64,000 nucleotides of DNA from Aquila chrysaetos chrysaetos. Its lineage: Eukaryota > Chordata > Aves > Accipitriformes > Accipitridae. Below the pieces are notes generated by a model that worked only from the letters and a program-made list of their open reading frames with translations, did not search any database and had not been told where the DNA came from. Below are positions 24,101 through 38,038 of this stretch, one piece after another. Position numbers and translations under genes: made by a program. The DNA lies in NCBI RefSeq assembly GCF_900496995.4, contig NC_044014.1, positions 25,070,234-25,134,233 of the forward strand, in the 5' to 3' direction. Numbering within the stretch: the stretch's first letter is position 1; the number at the start of each line of letters is the position of its first letter.

Positions 24101-27100
24101 TAATGAACGGTCTTTATAAGACGGGTGTGCTTCTTTAGAATTATCCTAAGATGACTTTCAGCTTGTGCTCACGTTGATCTTGTATTATAGCTAAGGAATT
24201 TACTCCTGTTAAAACACAGACATGAACTACTGAAGCTTTGTACAAAACTTATTCCATCTGCATTGTGGTCACATTTTTTCAATGGGAGAACAGCATCAGT
24301 TCATGTAAACTCTATATCCAATAAAAAGTAAGGACTGGGGTTCAAATTTCAAATGTGAAATAATGGGAACTAACAGGCTGTGAATGATTCAAAAGCAGAG
24401 AAGTCTCTGTAGGACTATTCAACTAATATGTTGAATAATGAATACACTGAAAAAAATAATAGCTTTCCATAGAAAATTTACAGACAGGAAAAGAAGGCAA
24501 TTTTTTTCTGAATAAATGATTGCTCAGTTCTAGCATCAGTCTAATGTTTTAACTCACTAAATTTATACATGCAAGTGTCATTTACTGAAATGCAGATATT
24601 TAAAGAAAACAATGCTATGATTAAAATTTTGTGTAATGTTTTATAAGGAGCATGAATAGATTAAAACACATTAGTGTGAAAGGAAAATGATTATGTGTAA
24701 TAATGTGGTGGTTCTTAACTTTAAAAATATGTTTTTAATGATTCTCAGCTCAATTCCTCTATATTCGCTTTTTGTAGTGGATCACTTTCTGTGATGTGTG
24801 TCGTATGAATGAGCAATACAGTTTTAAAATGCTGGTTTCTGAATGATATTCGTATGAAATGTTCCTGATCTTTGCCCTACTGGACTTGTATTGCAGTAAT
24901 TATTCAATCACGTAGGAGAAATTTTACCATTATATTTAGATTAATTTTGAATTGGTTTGTACTACAACTGTAATTGTATCTGAACTGTGTAACAGAATTT
25001 TCTTAATTATGACTAGGAGGAGAATTGCAGTCAAAGAGGCTTATCGCAGAACAGAAGGTCATTCTGATGATCTAGAGTGACCTAGAGTATGACACAGGCC
25101 GCACGTGTCACCACACCGTGCCTGCATCAGTAGCTGCCTTTCTGGAAACCTGTCAGTGGCTTTGCTGCAGTTGGGCTACAAGAGCAGCCGCATCAATCGT
25201 TCCTTATATACAGACTATCCCAGGAAGAAAGGAAAGTGGTCCTGTGAGAGGTCCCAGAGAGCCTAAATAGTCTGGAGGGAGATACTTCCTCTCTTCTCAG
25301 CACTGAATGCCCCTGTGGACGCTTTGGTTTTCAGTTAATTCAGTGACTATAGCTTTATCCGTAACATAACTTGTGCTGTTCAGTGCTGTGCTGAGGAGAG
25401 GGCCTTTAGAGACAGGTATCCCTTGACAGGTGTCTCAGTCCTTGGAAACATCTGCCATCTTTATCCAATTTCTCCAACACTATAGTATTTAATTAAATAA
25501 GAACAAACTCAAAAGTCAGTATAATTTCACAATTTGGCATTACATTGGTACGAGATCAAGCTGAGAAGATGGTGTGAAGGCTGAGATGGGGTGACACAAA
25601 ACCCCTGCAGCATGATGCTGTGGAAAGTCAGGAAGAAAAAACAACTCTTGTGTCTAGGATATTTAGTAGAAAACCTTTATATCCTCTCTTTTTCCTCACG
25701 TTTTCCAATGCAAAGATAAAGGAGGGATTTGAGTATAATACAAGGATGTTAATGCTCTCATTTGAATGTTGTATTGAATATTTTAATCATCCCAGGTACT
25801 GTATTGGCTTTTGTGTGTGAGTAGAACATGGCCATTTTCCTCTGCCTTTAGTAAAAATATTTCTGAATTTTTAAATCCTGAGAACAAAGTCCTCTACATC
25901 CTGTTTTTTTCTCAAGCTGGTATGTGCTGTAACCTTGTCATCTCAGTGAAGATATCAGCCTGACTGCACTTCAGATAGACTGATTTGTGGTGGTAAAAGA
26001 CCAGGCTGAAGCCCAGGGCTTGGCCAAAGTAGGTCGTGTCAAGTTCATGCCTATCGTGTATTCAGAAGTCATAAACATTTCTCAGAAAGCCTATCCCTTG
26101 GAAAGATTCCTCCAAGATAACGTATGTTTGAGAGAGGGGTTTGTGTTGCTACATTTCCACACAAATGACAAGTATTACTGTCATCATTCTTTCTTCCTTG
26201 GTGTTTAACCCGATAGTCTCGCTGGAGCCATAATTTATCAATTGCTAGGAGTGCTATAGGATATAGATGGCATGAATCAAATACAGCGATGACTGAGGTA
26301 GGGCTGGCTGGACTTGAAAGCTGAGATACAGGCAGTTTCCAGGGAGGCACGAGGTATTTGAGCAGCCAACTGTTTGTAAGAAAATCTCTCCAGCAGCTGG
26401 AGGATGTAATCTGAACAGCACTTCCAAATTTAGTAGAGGCTTCCAGACCCACAACTTCAACCCAGCTGTATATTTAGGGTAAGGTACCCACTTGGCGTGA
26501 CTTGGCAAAATCCGTTTAGGTGGACTTACTCTCAAGAGACCACGCAGAGCCTATGTTGAGGAGCAGACTAACTAAATTAATGTCTGTATTGGACAGCTTT
26601 GAGCAGCACAAGGAAGAGGAAAACATCTGATTGTTTTGGGGGTTTTCCCCTCAGTTTTGCATTGGTACCAAATTTTCTGTCCAGCTGGAGAGGGATGGTG
26701 ACACCTCTCCTCTGTCCAAGTAGAACTTTCCTCTGTGTGACATCCAGGGAAATCAGCAGCAACATTTCTGATGCAAAGCACAACTCAAATGTAAGGAAGA
26801 AATTAATCAACCCATCCTGGTTCTCAAATATGCTGAATTTACCACAGCTTCCACTGATGTTATGGGTTGCCAGGCCTCAGAAGCCTCAAAAATGTCGAAT
26901 TTTTTCATAGCAAGTCTGTGGGCCAGCCAGCAGGGCTCAGACCTGATGGTCTTGACTGTTTCAGGATGTACATCAGCAGGCAGGCCCCGAGGCAGGGTGG
27001 CCTCATTTTTTGTCTGTAACTGTAGTATAAAATATTCTCTTGTCATCAGCTGGTTAGTACACTTGTATTTACCAACCATGTGTGTGGTTCCTAACAGTGG

Positions 27101-30100
27101 CTAGACAGAAGCAGCCATCCTTTCATGTGCAGCAATGTTGTACCAAATGTGCAAAACCTGGCCACCTGCTGATTTTGCTAATTTTTCTGGGTCTTGCATG
27201 TATATTTATTTTATTCTTTAGCCACAGGAAATCACCTCTGTAGAGATACTGCCCACACTGCAGCTTTGACTGGATAAAAGGGAAGCGAAAAATATGGGCA
27301 CCTAAATGGATTTTCCCTGACCCACCCCTTCCTTATGGAATGCAAAACCAAGGCTTTTCTGGACACAGTTGCATTTTTGTAACATAAATGGGATCCGAAC
27401 CACATTTCTGAGTCAGGACAAAGGCAGGGACAGAATCTGCACCAGGCAGGGGTGGGCACATGGAGTATGCTTTATGGAAGTCATGGCTGATAGGTAGCAC
27501 CACCAGAAGGATTACAGAGATAAGAGGAGATAGCTCATCCACCCCAAGCTTTTCTGTGGCTTCCTCACCAATGAAGCATGGGTATATTTTGTTGCTGAAT
27601 TGGACCTTTTATTTACTAGTTACAAATTTTACATGCCATTTTAATAGTGTACATTGTAACTATTTAAAGCTGTGCATTAAACAGGCCCAGACACTGTTAA
27701 CAATCTGCATGTTACGATATATATTTTTTGTAACTGCTTGTTATAGCATCAGCTATTAAGAATTTATTACTGGTGCTTTTTAGGTGGTGCTTTACAGTCA
27801 TTTAATTACAGCCATCTAGCAATCATTACATAAATATGCATCGAGAGCAAGAGCCCCAATGTAAGGTGACCCGAAAGGCTTTTACCTGCCAAGACCAGAG
27901 TTCAGGCCCTCAGGTGGCAATGATGTCATCAGCATATGCAGGGAAACACAAACATTTAAAGCTGCGTGGGGAGCTGTGTTCCTCCCGACGCTAGGTGTTC
28001 ATGAAGTCATCAGCTGGAGCGAGAGCCCTGTAGAGCTCTAAGGACCTGAACTTGGCTCTTGGCAAGCAAGCAAAGGGAAGTCGGTTCCCCTCCAGCCCTA
28101 GTCCCAGCAAAGACGCAGGGCTTTTGGCTGTAAGCACAGAAGTTCAGCTGCAGAACTGGGCCCTCTGGAGCCCCTTGGTACTCCTGTGTTCTCAGCTGCC
28201 AAGTCCGTCCTTATACCCATTAACCCAACCTGATCTGGTAGAGAGGCAGACACACTGCGTATGACCCAAAGACAGTAGCTGGTCCAAAATGCCTCTACCA
28301 CATCTCCATGCTATCTGTCACTGCAACAGCGTGCCCATATTTGAGAGTCTCTCTAGCTACCTGCCAGGCTACCACTCCTAGGTCAAACATTATCACTAGT
28401 GTCTTCTTCTGCAGTGGACTTCAGCCATCAAACTTGACCGATGAGTGGTTCTGACAGTCTGTAATTCCTTCCTCCATTCAGTACTGATATTTTTCACTCC
28501 CTCCTGAGAAAACAAAAATCCCAATCTACAGTATTATAGCACCAAACAGCTCTTGGATGTGCTATATTCACAAGACATTCTTGCTGTCCCTGTGCTCCCA
28601 CTTGAAGACAAGCTTGCCTAAAACTCAGTTCTTCTGTGTTAAGGCTGGCTGTTCTTCTCCAGTGCACAAAGGTGGTTACATCGCTGTATCTCTATTGCCT
28701 CCAGCAATGACTTGTCCGAGGTGAAAGCTGGTATATTCTGAATGGGTAAACTGTTTTTTTCTTGTGGAAGCACCCTCAGAAGATTACTGAAAAACTCAGA
28801 GGATGAAACATTTCTGAAAGACAGGCTGGCAAGTTGGTGCAGGTTGCTGTAAATCAGGAGTAACGTGGGCCACTGATTTCCTCTTGGAGCTGCCAGTAAC
28901 CAGCTGGGTTGTCTGGCTGAGACTGGTGTTTTGGTACAACCCCTCCAAAGCCTTCACCCTCCCTGAACAACACAAATCCTGGTTGCTATTTCATTTAGTA
29001 ATGCTCTACCAATATTTGCAGCCTGCAGTTGCAGAGAGCATGTGGTGCTGTCATTACTGGATGGTGTTAGTACAGCTTGACCCTGTGGAGAGGTACAAGC
29101 TTGGGTTTACTCACAGACTGCCTGAAATGTGCTGAGTCTATTTCTCTGAAGCAGATCCAGTGGACTGGAAGCTCACATTTGCAGTGATGCATTTCAGCCT
29201 CAGCAGTGTCACTGCGTGGGAGGCAGAGCCTGTTAGTGCTGTACACCGCAGGGTACATTCTCTGCTCCCTCTCTGTGGCTATTTGGGGTGAAACTGCGAC
29301 TGCCAAGCAGCCCTGCGACTACACTCTTTTGCATACTGTCTGCTTTGTAAGGGGTGTCAACCTGGACATCTCTGTTCCAGCTGAACACAACACGAGAAAG
29401 CCACAGACAGGTTGCTGGGCGCGCTGCATCTAGCTTAATGGAAGAAGGACAAAGTGTCACTTGGGTGTTGTTTCCAGTCTCTCAGCCATGGTTTTTACTC
29501 TTCAGGCTTACTCCGTGTTGCATACTCTTAATCTAGCTTGATCTGATTTTCCCAGGTCACCTCCAAAATGATCGGGGGCAGGTGTCATGTTTGTTTCTTG
29601 CTTCAGCAATGTTCAGAGGCCAAGGATTTCCTGTGCTGTGCCTTGTACAGAACCCCAGTTGTAATGCAGTCCCTTAGGTCGGTGTCCTGTGTCCCCACCA
29701 GAGTTTAGCAGGTCATTTCTGAAGGTGAATGAGGCTGCCATAACAGTAACTAATATAGCAGTGTCCTCCAGCCCAGCGCTGGAAACATCAGGCTTCAGAA
29801 TTCAAAGAATTCCATTACAAATGAATGGTTTCTGCCCCAAGGATTTAACCGAAAGGATGGCACAATGCAAAGCCCTTCTCCCCTGTGACCAGCTCTGGTA
29901 TGTTCTTCTATCTTAAAAACAATATATTGCCTTTTTTTTGGGTCTATTCTGTTTGGGGGCATTGACAGCTTCACTGCTGTTTGTTCTTGTCCTGTGGTCT
30001 TTACCAGTACCACAAAGATAGCTCTATGCTTCCCAGCTTACAGGAGACAGCAGACACCTATCCCTACACTGGCATAGCAGGAGGGTTGAGTAACCTGCTA

Positions 30101-33100
30101 GGAAGGAAGATGGGGAACAGCAGGAGGTAGGCAGCTGCGGTTCCCTGATGTTTCTTGAGCACTGGAATGCATTTTGTAGTTGTTATCACAGTGAGCCTGT
30201 GAGGAAGACACTACTGTTCCCACCGCACAGGTGGAGATGGTAAAGTTAAGTTGGATGATTTTTCTACATCTCTCCACAAGTCTGAGCTGGGAGGCAACCC
30301 AGGGGCAGAGTGCTGCCAAACACTGGCAGTGATAGCTGAAACTGAGTAAAGAGTCACCCTCGGGTTTAATTTGGGTCAAAAGCTGTGCCCGCCCCTAGTG
30401 GGTCAAAGGCAGCTTACATTGAGGCGAAAGTCATGGTCAAGTTTGGACTTCCATGCTGGGCGACGAGGATTCCTAGGAAAGCTTTGGCAGATTTTGGTTT
30501 TGGTGCTCAAAATAGAATTCAGAACGTGCAAAATCAAACCAAGGACACAGAAACCTTATATCCCAGTGTTGTGCTCCTGATACCCTTCTTTCAGTGCTTG
30601 CAAAGTCCTTCTTTAGATATACCCTAAAAAAATAGCAGGATTCATTATTAAATGCTGTGATACTATGGCTTAAAAACAACTGCACTGTCTTTCTAATTGT
30701 TTCTTCATGTTTCTTTCTCTCACCCCAGCCTCTCTGATCTGAGTCTTTCTAGCAATGTGAAAGTCTAGCCATGGCAGGACTTGGAGAGGTTTGGAAGGCT
30801 AGTTCCAGTAGCCTGTATTTCTCACCAGTATCTACTGGCAAAAAGATAAACCGCAGAGCTGATAGCAAGCTCCCGTTGCCCAGGTTTTTGGCTACAGAAC
30901 TCAGAAGGATAAACACCTCCTTAAGCACTGCAAGATAGAAATAGAACAAGAGAAAGGAATGAAATCCTCTCATAATGCAATGGCTAGAAGCAATCCAGCT
31001 GTTTTGTTTTATTCCCACCATGAGAACTACAGTCAGTCCCAGTATAAGCTTGGCCACCTGTCAAATCAGGTTTGTGAACTAAAGCTTATTGGAATTTGAC
31101 ACGCTTTTGTCTTGGAACATGCTGGTATGATCAATACAAACTCCTCCTATAGCAGTGACACAACACGTATGCTACCCATGCAGTCCCAGATGCCCCTCAT
31201 AAATCATTAAAATACTGGCCAGTTCTAATCAGACCCTTTGGGGTATACCGTAATATACTATTTGAGAACTAAAAACAATAAATCAAGTTAGTACAGAGAT
31301 CAGACTGAGACTGAACAGAGCTGAGACTTGCTTGCTGCTATGTGAATAGTCTAAGAGATGCAACGGAAGGAGATGAAATCCCAAGTCAGCTAAGCAAATT
31401 GCTTGCTCCTCGTTGTAAAATCTCACTCCTAAGTCTGCTGAAGGGGAAAAAAATAGGAACTCATCATGTTCTGTAGCACAGCTGATTTGAGGTCTAGAAT
31501 TTCCCAGCAGTTGCATTAGCTCTTGGGATTACAGGTATTTCTAATCAGTTGTCCTTTAGGTTAACTCTTACCATACTTCTAAAACAAGCTAGCAGATAAA
31601 AATATGTGCCCCCAAATGTCATAGATCACCTGGTACAAAAAGAACAGAATACATTTTCTTCTAGAGCATAGAAACCAATTAACCACTAGCAAAAAATAAT
31701 TTCAATCCCATTAGAAGGCAGCTGCTGTGGTTGCACTCTTCAGTCTTGCCTGGGACACAGCAGGCAGCTTTGTGAAGGGGAGGTTGTCTTGCAGTGCCCA
31801 GGTGTTGGGAACCAGTAACAGCCTGCATACTGAGGTGCTGCTGCATAAACCCAAATAGTCGATGCCTTCTCTTTGATACAGAAAAGGTTGAGTCCCATCT
31901 GCATTTTTCAAGTGTTATCCAACTGTGAGGACAACATGGTATGGGGTACAGCCAATCTCCATGGCCAACACATAGTTTGGCCACCAAAAATGTTATCTGG
32001 CAAAAAATGATACTGAAGGCTAACTTCCTCATTCATGCTGTATGTGCATGTACCTTTTGTTTCTTACCTTATATTTAGAAGAGAAATGCCTAATGATTGT
32101 TTCTTACCTTACCTTAGGGCAAGGACAGTCTGTGGCAGAAGTTCCTGCTCTGCATGTACGCTGCAGATGCTAAAGCTGTATAACTCTCAGTACTGCTGTT
32201 TAATTCCCCTTGCTTTCCCTTGCACTTTTTCCTCAAACTTCTCTATGTTTGGCCTAAATTGGGCAGAGTGTTTTTAGAGCCCATACAGCAGAGTAGCTTG
32301 GCACCTGAGTTTTACCTGTGGAGCTGTATTTCTAGTAGTGGTCTGCGGGGAAGGCTGTCAGAGGCCCCGGTTGTGGCAGCCTCCCTTCTGCCATGAGTAT
32401 CAGAAAAGGGCTTTGCTCTATTGCTGTGAAAGCTGCTGTTATGCCGAGCACAGGCTTTGCTGTGGGGAGGTGCAAATCGTATGAACTCTTGGGGTTCATG
32501 CTGGTGGCTCTTGAGCTGAAACATCTGGAGAGCAGTGCCAGGAACTGATCTCAGACTTTGTCTTTGGTAATGCAAACCAGTAATCCAGAAAGTCACCATA
32601 AAACAGCGAACAAAGTCTCTGTGAGACACTGGCAGTAAATAAAAGAGCTAGCAGAAACCGGGGCAGTAAATAACTGATGCTGAACAGAATGGAACTTGGC
32701 CCGTTTGAACGATGCACCAACACCTCCAAACTGGGTGCATGCATGGGGCAAGGTGGATTAATATTGTGTTTTATTTCTAATGAGACCTAAAGCAAGTCTG
32801 AATTTCTTTTAAGCCTGGTGGAGAAATAGTTGAAACACAGATGGAGACACAATTATCAGTTTCATCGGAGGTGCGGCACAGCTTGGTGTGGGAACTTAAT
32901 GAAGATTTGTTGGTCAACAACAATCTCCCCACCCGCTTAACGTGCTCTCCGTTTAATTTGCTCTGCTCTTGTAGTAAATTTGAAGCCCCTAGGTCAGACT
33001 CAGCTTTTGTGGCTCTTGTAGTCTCTGCAGTGTCAGCAGGAAGCACGAACCAAAGACTTAGAGCCTGGACTCGAGCAATGTGTATTTCTCCTAATGAAAC

Positions 33101-35929
33101 CCAAAGCCAGGTGAAATTTTTGGGAGAGAGGAAACAGGATATGGAGTCCCTTTGGGGGATGAGGGGTGTTCATAACACTCAGAAACTTGGCACACGTTTC
33201 TGGTCTCCTCCCTTTCTACCCCACAAAGGGCTTGTAGCATTTTTAGACAAACTTGGATCCATTGTATATTGTGAGAGAACCTGCTGGGAAATTTGGTGAT
33301 TCCTGCACTCCAGGGCAGAGAAAACGTGTGGGTTTTCTTTGTGGTTTTAGGAAAGTAGGAAGATGAAATTCAAAATAAAACGCAGCAGATGGGAATCTCA
33401 CAGAGACAGACATTGGGAAATGTTTAGACAAGCTTTGTCCCCAGTCCTTGAGCTCAGGATTTAGCAACTAAACCGTAGAGAGACTTCGGAAAGACAATGA
33501 AATGCATTTTGGCTTCAAATACAGTTCCTCCAGAATCCAATGAGAGTTGTGCACGTGAATCTGAAGGCAGAATATAGCCAGCAGTATGGGGAATAGATGT
33601 AATGTGAGAAACTCTCAAGCTATATTATTATAGTCTGAATTGTTTCCATCATTTTGGGTTAAGTAATTCCCCACTATCCATCTCTGAAGTGCAAACAGTA
33701 CAGCCTTGATGTGCCCCAGGGAAAGGAAGCAAACCAGCCTTTGAATCTTTACCCAACCTTACTGCTCATATTTTGCTTTCAGTGAATAACTGTTCCAATC
33801 CTTTAATATTTCATTCCCATAAAAATATATTTACCAGGGGTTTTTGTGGCAGCAGTGAGGCTGTGTTTATTATTTTAGGAACACCACACGACTGGCTTTA
33901 GAAAAAAGACAAGGCAGGAGCACAGAGTGCTGCAAATCTATCAGAGAACAGCATGTTTTCCACCTGTTGAGGCAGCAACCACAATAACAGATGCACATAA
34001 TAATTACCTGTACCTCAAAGGCAGCACCAAGTCCTGCACCTTCTGCTCCCCACCTAGCAGACAGCTTGATAACAGAATTACAAAAGAGGAGCACTGAGAG
34101 AGTAGAGTAAGTAGTGCTTTGTGAAGAACGAAAGAGCAGTTCTTATTAAAGAGAAACTGGAAGGTGGAAGATGAGAAGGAAAGATCTGAGGCACCATGAT
34201 GCTAAAAGAAGTGTGGAGCTAAGGAACTCCAGGAGCCTGCCTTATTTTTAGAGTGGCGGTCAGGTTTTTGCTAATACCTTTTCCAAGGCTGCTCTCATTT
34301 GTACTCTTAACATCAGAGAGAATTTCTACCGATAAATAGGTGCCCCACCCACCTACTGGAGCCCACTCCTTCCCAGAGATGGATGGCCCCGCAGGGGCAA
34401 GAAGGGCACATACCCCTGTAGGGTAAGGGCCTCATCTCAGTAGGTGACACCATGAGTGTCCGTGGCCGTGTGCCAGGACCCTGTTCCCCTTGCCCTCCCT
34501 ACCGCCTGGCACCGGGAGCGTGCTGTGGACGTATGCTACCCTTTTGTTTGCAACTGCCCCAGGATACCTGATGTAAGGAGAAGGGCTGGGAACAGTACGG
34601 GGAGCAGGGATGCAGAGCAGGTGAAACACCTTCGGTCTTTCCTGCTGAAGTGCTGAGGCTTTTGAGGCTCTTTTTCTCCCCTTCCCCTGACTACCAGGAG
34701 GAAAGAGGTGACATTTGGCTGGGTGAGGACTCCCAGAGCCCACACCATATGAGCTCTGGAGTGCTTTGTACCACGGTAGCTCCTTCCTTGCAGAAAAGAA
34801 CAGATCCTTCCTAGCAGGGATTTGCAGGGGAAGGGAATGATCTCAGCCCCGATTTAATCTTGACAGAAGCAGATGATGAGAAGACTGTGTGCTGAGTTGG
34901 AGTTTTCCTTTGAATTCCTACGGTGTTGAAGGCAGTGCTATAAATAGACACAGTATCCTTTTTACCCTGGTACAATTCTGTCTCCAGCTCCCCATATAGA
35001 CAGCAAGTCTGCTGGTAGGTATTTAGCAGGAATTAATTTAACCCAGTCTTCTCTTTCTGTACTCTTTTACTCCAAGCATCCCGATGGCTTCCACAGCCAT
35101 ACAAACATATTTCCTCAATAAAAATGTTCTGAGGAAGGCTGTTGATATAAAAAAATCCCATTTCTGTCTGAAAATTCTATCCTAGTTATAAATAATCTGT
35201 AGAAGCCCCAAACTATAAAGAGTTAGTATTCCCCCACCCCCCAAAAAAGGGCAAAAAAAAGATCCCCACACCCCCCCCCCAAACTTCTTAATCTTTCATT
35301 CCCCCCCGCCTCAGGTTTTGTTTTGAACTGCACAGCATTTTATTCATAGTCTGTTTCACATTTTCTCCAGTGTAACTGGCTGGCCAGTTTCTCCCTTCCC
35401 AGGAACAGTTTTGTGAACATCAGCTGAGAAGAAGGAAACCCAGATAGTGTTTCATGGCTATTGTCTTAAAGATAGATCTGTAAGAAATTTAAACACAAGC
35501 TGGATTGGTATTTAAAAAAACAAACCCCTCGAATTTAAGCATCTTTTTCAGCGAGAGGTCCTCAGCCTGGGAATCCAGCAAACTAGAATTTCAGAATATT
35601 AGAGTTTCTGAGTACGACGGCAGAGACGATAACCTGGCCTAGCCCTGGAGTTGTCCCGCTGCTCACGGAGCTGGCTGTGGTTAGGTTCATGCTGCTCAGT
35701 GCATGTATTGAGTTCACTGGGGTTGGTTTGTAAACAAGCTTAAAAGTACTTGCCTGGTAGTGGAAGCTCCCGCGCTGCGCTGTCTTGGATTACCTTTGTT
35801 TGAATGATACCACTCGGTTTCCTCCTAACGTGCCAGTTGCACAACAGCTTTCTAGCCTCTCTGTGTTCAACTTATTCAAAGTCTATTTTTAATAGTGTTA
35901 ATTATAAACCGTAACCCCCTACCCTCTTT
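21181..35929. other. Gene-poor interval upstream of the DUSP13B copy
   Basis: No recognised exon lies on either strand. The first part must be the 5' intron of the DUSP13B copy because an acceptor abuts its first coding exon at 21181. The upstream exon was not found. The longest open frames here are about 150 codons and resemble no family known to me. Confidence 0.55.
35231..35308. repeat. C- and A-rich low-complexity sequence
   Basis: Several C runs (including C10 ending at 35280) alternate with A runs, just left of the CpG island. Confidence 0.7.
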
Positions 35930-36252
35930 GGACCTGCAAGCATCAGCCAGAGGGAGGCAACTGGAGGGCGGCAGCAGCGGGAGGCCGAGTTTTGAAAGAG
36001 GCCGATCGTCAGGTGGTGTAAGCAGATGTGACCCGGCCGGCCTTGCTGGGGCCGCGCTGGTTTGCGCTGGGCGCGCCAGTGCCGGTGGCGGTGCGAGGAT
36101 TCGCGCCGGAGACGTGAATGGCGGTGGGCCGGCTGGGGCTCACCGCGCACCCCCGCGGTTTTGCCACGTGCGCTTGTTGGCGGGGCAGTTGCGGTTTACC
36201 CCAGGGGGGAGCAACCGGGGGGCGCAACCGGGGGGCGACTGGCTTACCACCG

Positions 36253-36272
36253 CCCCCCCCCCCCCCCCCCCC
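36253..36272. repeat. C20 homopolymer tract
   Basis: Twenty consecutive C lie inside the CpG island. The length of such a run is prone to sequencing and assembly error. Confidence 0.9.
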
Positions 36273-36396
36273 GTGTCGGGGGGCAGTCGGGGCTCCTCCT
36301 TGCAGCAGGCGTCGGCGGGGTGGTGGGGTCTCGCCCCAGCCCTGTGCACCAGTGCGGGGTTGGGGTTACCCCTGGCAGGGGGGTTTGTTTGTGTTT

Positions 36397-36411
36397 GGGG
36401 GGGGGGGGGGG
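36397..36411. repeat. G15 homopolymer tract
   Basis: Fifteen consecutive G lie 125 bp downstream of the C20 tract in the same island, forming a potential inverted pair with it or a G-quadruplex on the plus strand. Confidence 0.9.
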
Positions 36412-37515
36412 TCTCGGATTTTACCCCGGCTGCGTGCCCCTGGGCGCGCTGGGCTCTCTCTTGGCGGGGCGAGCGGCGGCGGGCTGTGCCCGAGCCTCCC
36501 GGCCGGCACAGGGCGCCTGGGGCGGGCGCGCTCCCAAGCACAGCCCCCGCCCCGCCCCGGCTGCTCCGTTTCCCTCGGGCTTTGACCCGAAATCGGAACA
36601 AAAGGGGCCGATACGGCGTTGAGGCCCGGGGGCGCCCGGGCAGCGGCCGCCGCTCGGCGCGGGGCCCCCCGCCCCGCCGCCGCGGGTCCCGCCGGCCGGG
36701 CCGCCGCCCGCGCCGGGCCGATGGCGCCACCTGGCGGCGGCGCCCGGTGCGGCGGGAGGCGGGGGGGCAGCGCCCGCCCTCAGCCCGGGCCGGGGCGGCG
36801 GGGGCGCGCCGCGCGGCAGGTCTTTTGGGGGGACCCCCCCCCAGTGTTACGCCGCAGCGTGAGAAATTACACTCTGTGGGTTATTCTGCAGAGTTTACAG
36901 TAATTTACCATCAGGGTAAGGTGCGGGGTTTCCGGTTGCACCAACCGGTATTTTAGAAACGCGGTAAGTGCTCGCCGCACGAAGTGCGTTTCGTTGGCGG
37001 GTACTCTCGTACCCCCAGCGAGCGCATCTTCAGCTGTGCCCTTCGCTCCACAGCCGAAAATGGCTGGCCGGCCACAGTCCTGCTGCTGCGACAGGCGAGG
37101 CTAGAGTTTTCCTGTAGGTGGGAAGCGTGAGGAAACGTGGTTCTTGTGCTTGGGGCTGGGAGCATCTCTGTAGCCAGATCCGCTGGGGCTTTTCCCCCAC
37201 TTGTTCTGTAAGTTGAAATCAGTTTGTTAGAATTAATTGCTAACCGAGACATGCATATTCAATTTTGATTTGGGTCTGCAGCATGCTTTTAAGCTGACTG
37301 TTCTACTTGCTGTGTTTTTGGTGACCTTGCAGACCCGGAGCTCATGAGCAGGTTTCCTTGCGCAGGGAACTGAAGGACAGAAGCGCTCCGGCACTGCTCT
37401 GCTGCCGCTCAGGGATGTCCAATCTGCAGGATTAGTCCGAAGCAAAACCCCCTGAGATGCCCTTGGTGTGGGGGTCAGGTCCTCGGTGCCAAACGCTCTG
37501 CTTTGTGCTCTCGCT

Positions 37516-37579
37516 CCCGTAGCCTGGTCCACATAGCAGATGTAGATCCCGTAGCCTGGCCCACATAGCAGATGCAGCT
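37516..37579. repeat. 32-bp direct tandem duplication
   Basis: Two adjacent copies beginning CCCGTAGCCTGG and containing CCACATAGCAGATG, starting at 37516 and 37548, differ at a few bases. Confidence 0.85.
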
Positions 37580-38032
37580 ATCGCCAAAGAACATTACAAA
37601 AGGTGCCGAGTTGTCTGTCCTGAAAGCAGAAATCTGCCTTGTAGACAGCACTGGGAATGGCAAGGAATGTTTTTCTTTGTTGCTGTGCTGTTCTTGAGTA
37701 GCCGGCTCACATGGTGGGGAATATTCATGCCTCTGCATTCCTGAGTTTGGTACTAGGAATGCAAACAACTGCCATCCCGGAGCTGGCTTTGTGCTGCGAA
37801 TGTTTGTCCGCTGGGAACTGAAAGCCAGATGTGCTTCACATAGTTTCCAGGCAGCACTGATCCATCAGATGACAGTAGCTATTGAGTGCTCTTCTGGTGG
37901 CCCAGAGACACAAAGATGAAAGCCTGATGCCTGTCAGCACCTCCCTTGCCATTCCTGTGTCCCTTCAGTTTTCACTTGAGTCCTCTCACAAAAGCAAATG
38001 CCACAGAACATGATGTTGCAATGTTAATGACC

Positions 38033-38038
38033 TTTATT
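38033..38038 (-). terminator. Candidate poly(A) signal for the DUSP13B-like paralogue
   Basis: This is the first AATAAA on the minus strand after the stop at 38910, giving a 3' untranslated region of about 0.9 kb. It is followed within 40 nt by GT-rich sequence (GTTCTGTGGC, GCTTTTGTGAG), as expected of a cleavage region. A minor variant signal closer to the gene cannot be excluded. Confidence 0.4.

Larger units (their letters stand above)
35930..37060. promoter_or_regulatory. CpG island, candidate promoter
   Basis: GC-rich, CpG-dense sequence, strongest at 36000-36840, contains many GC-box-like CCGCCCC/GGGGCGG motifs, unlike the AT-moderate flanks. Plus-strand donors occur at its right edge (GCG/GTAAGTGC at 36964 and CAGG/GTAAGG near 36916), and a minus-strand donor (GTG/GTAAGCC) near 36247, so transcription could start in either direction. 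No recognisable protein is encoded. It lies about 15 kb upstream of the first coding exon of the DUSP13B copy, which needs an upstream 5' exon, so it is a candidate distal promoter for that gene (inference). Confidence 0.55.

Noticed and set aside
32841-33299. 152-codon plus-strand open frame
   Set aside because: No family resemblance and an overlapping minus-strand frame; nothing beyond length supports it.
35895-36956. 353-codon plus-strand open frame across the CpG island
   Set aside because: Arg/Gly/Pro/Ala-rich, spans pure C20 and G15 tracts, no domain, and several competing open frames on both strands. This is expected from GC-rich DNA lacking stops.
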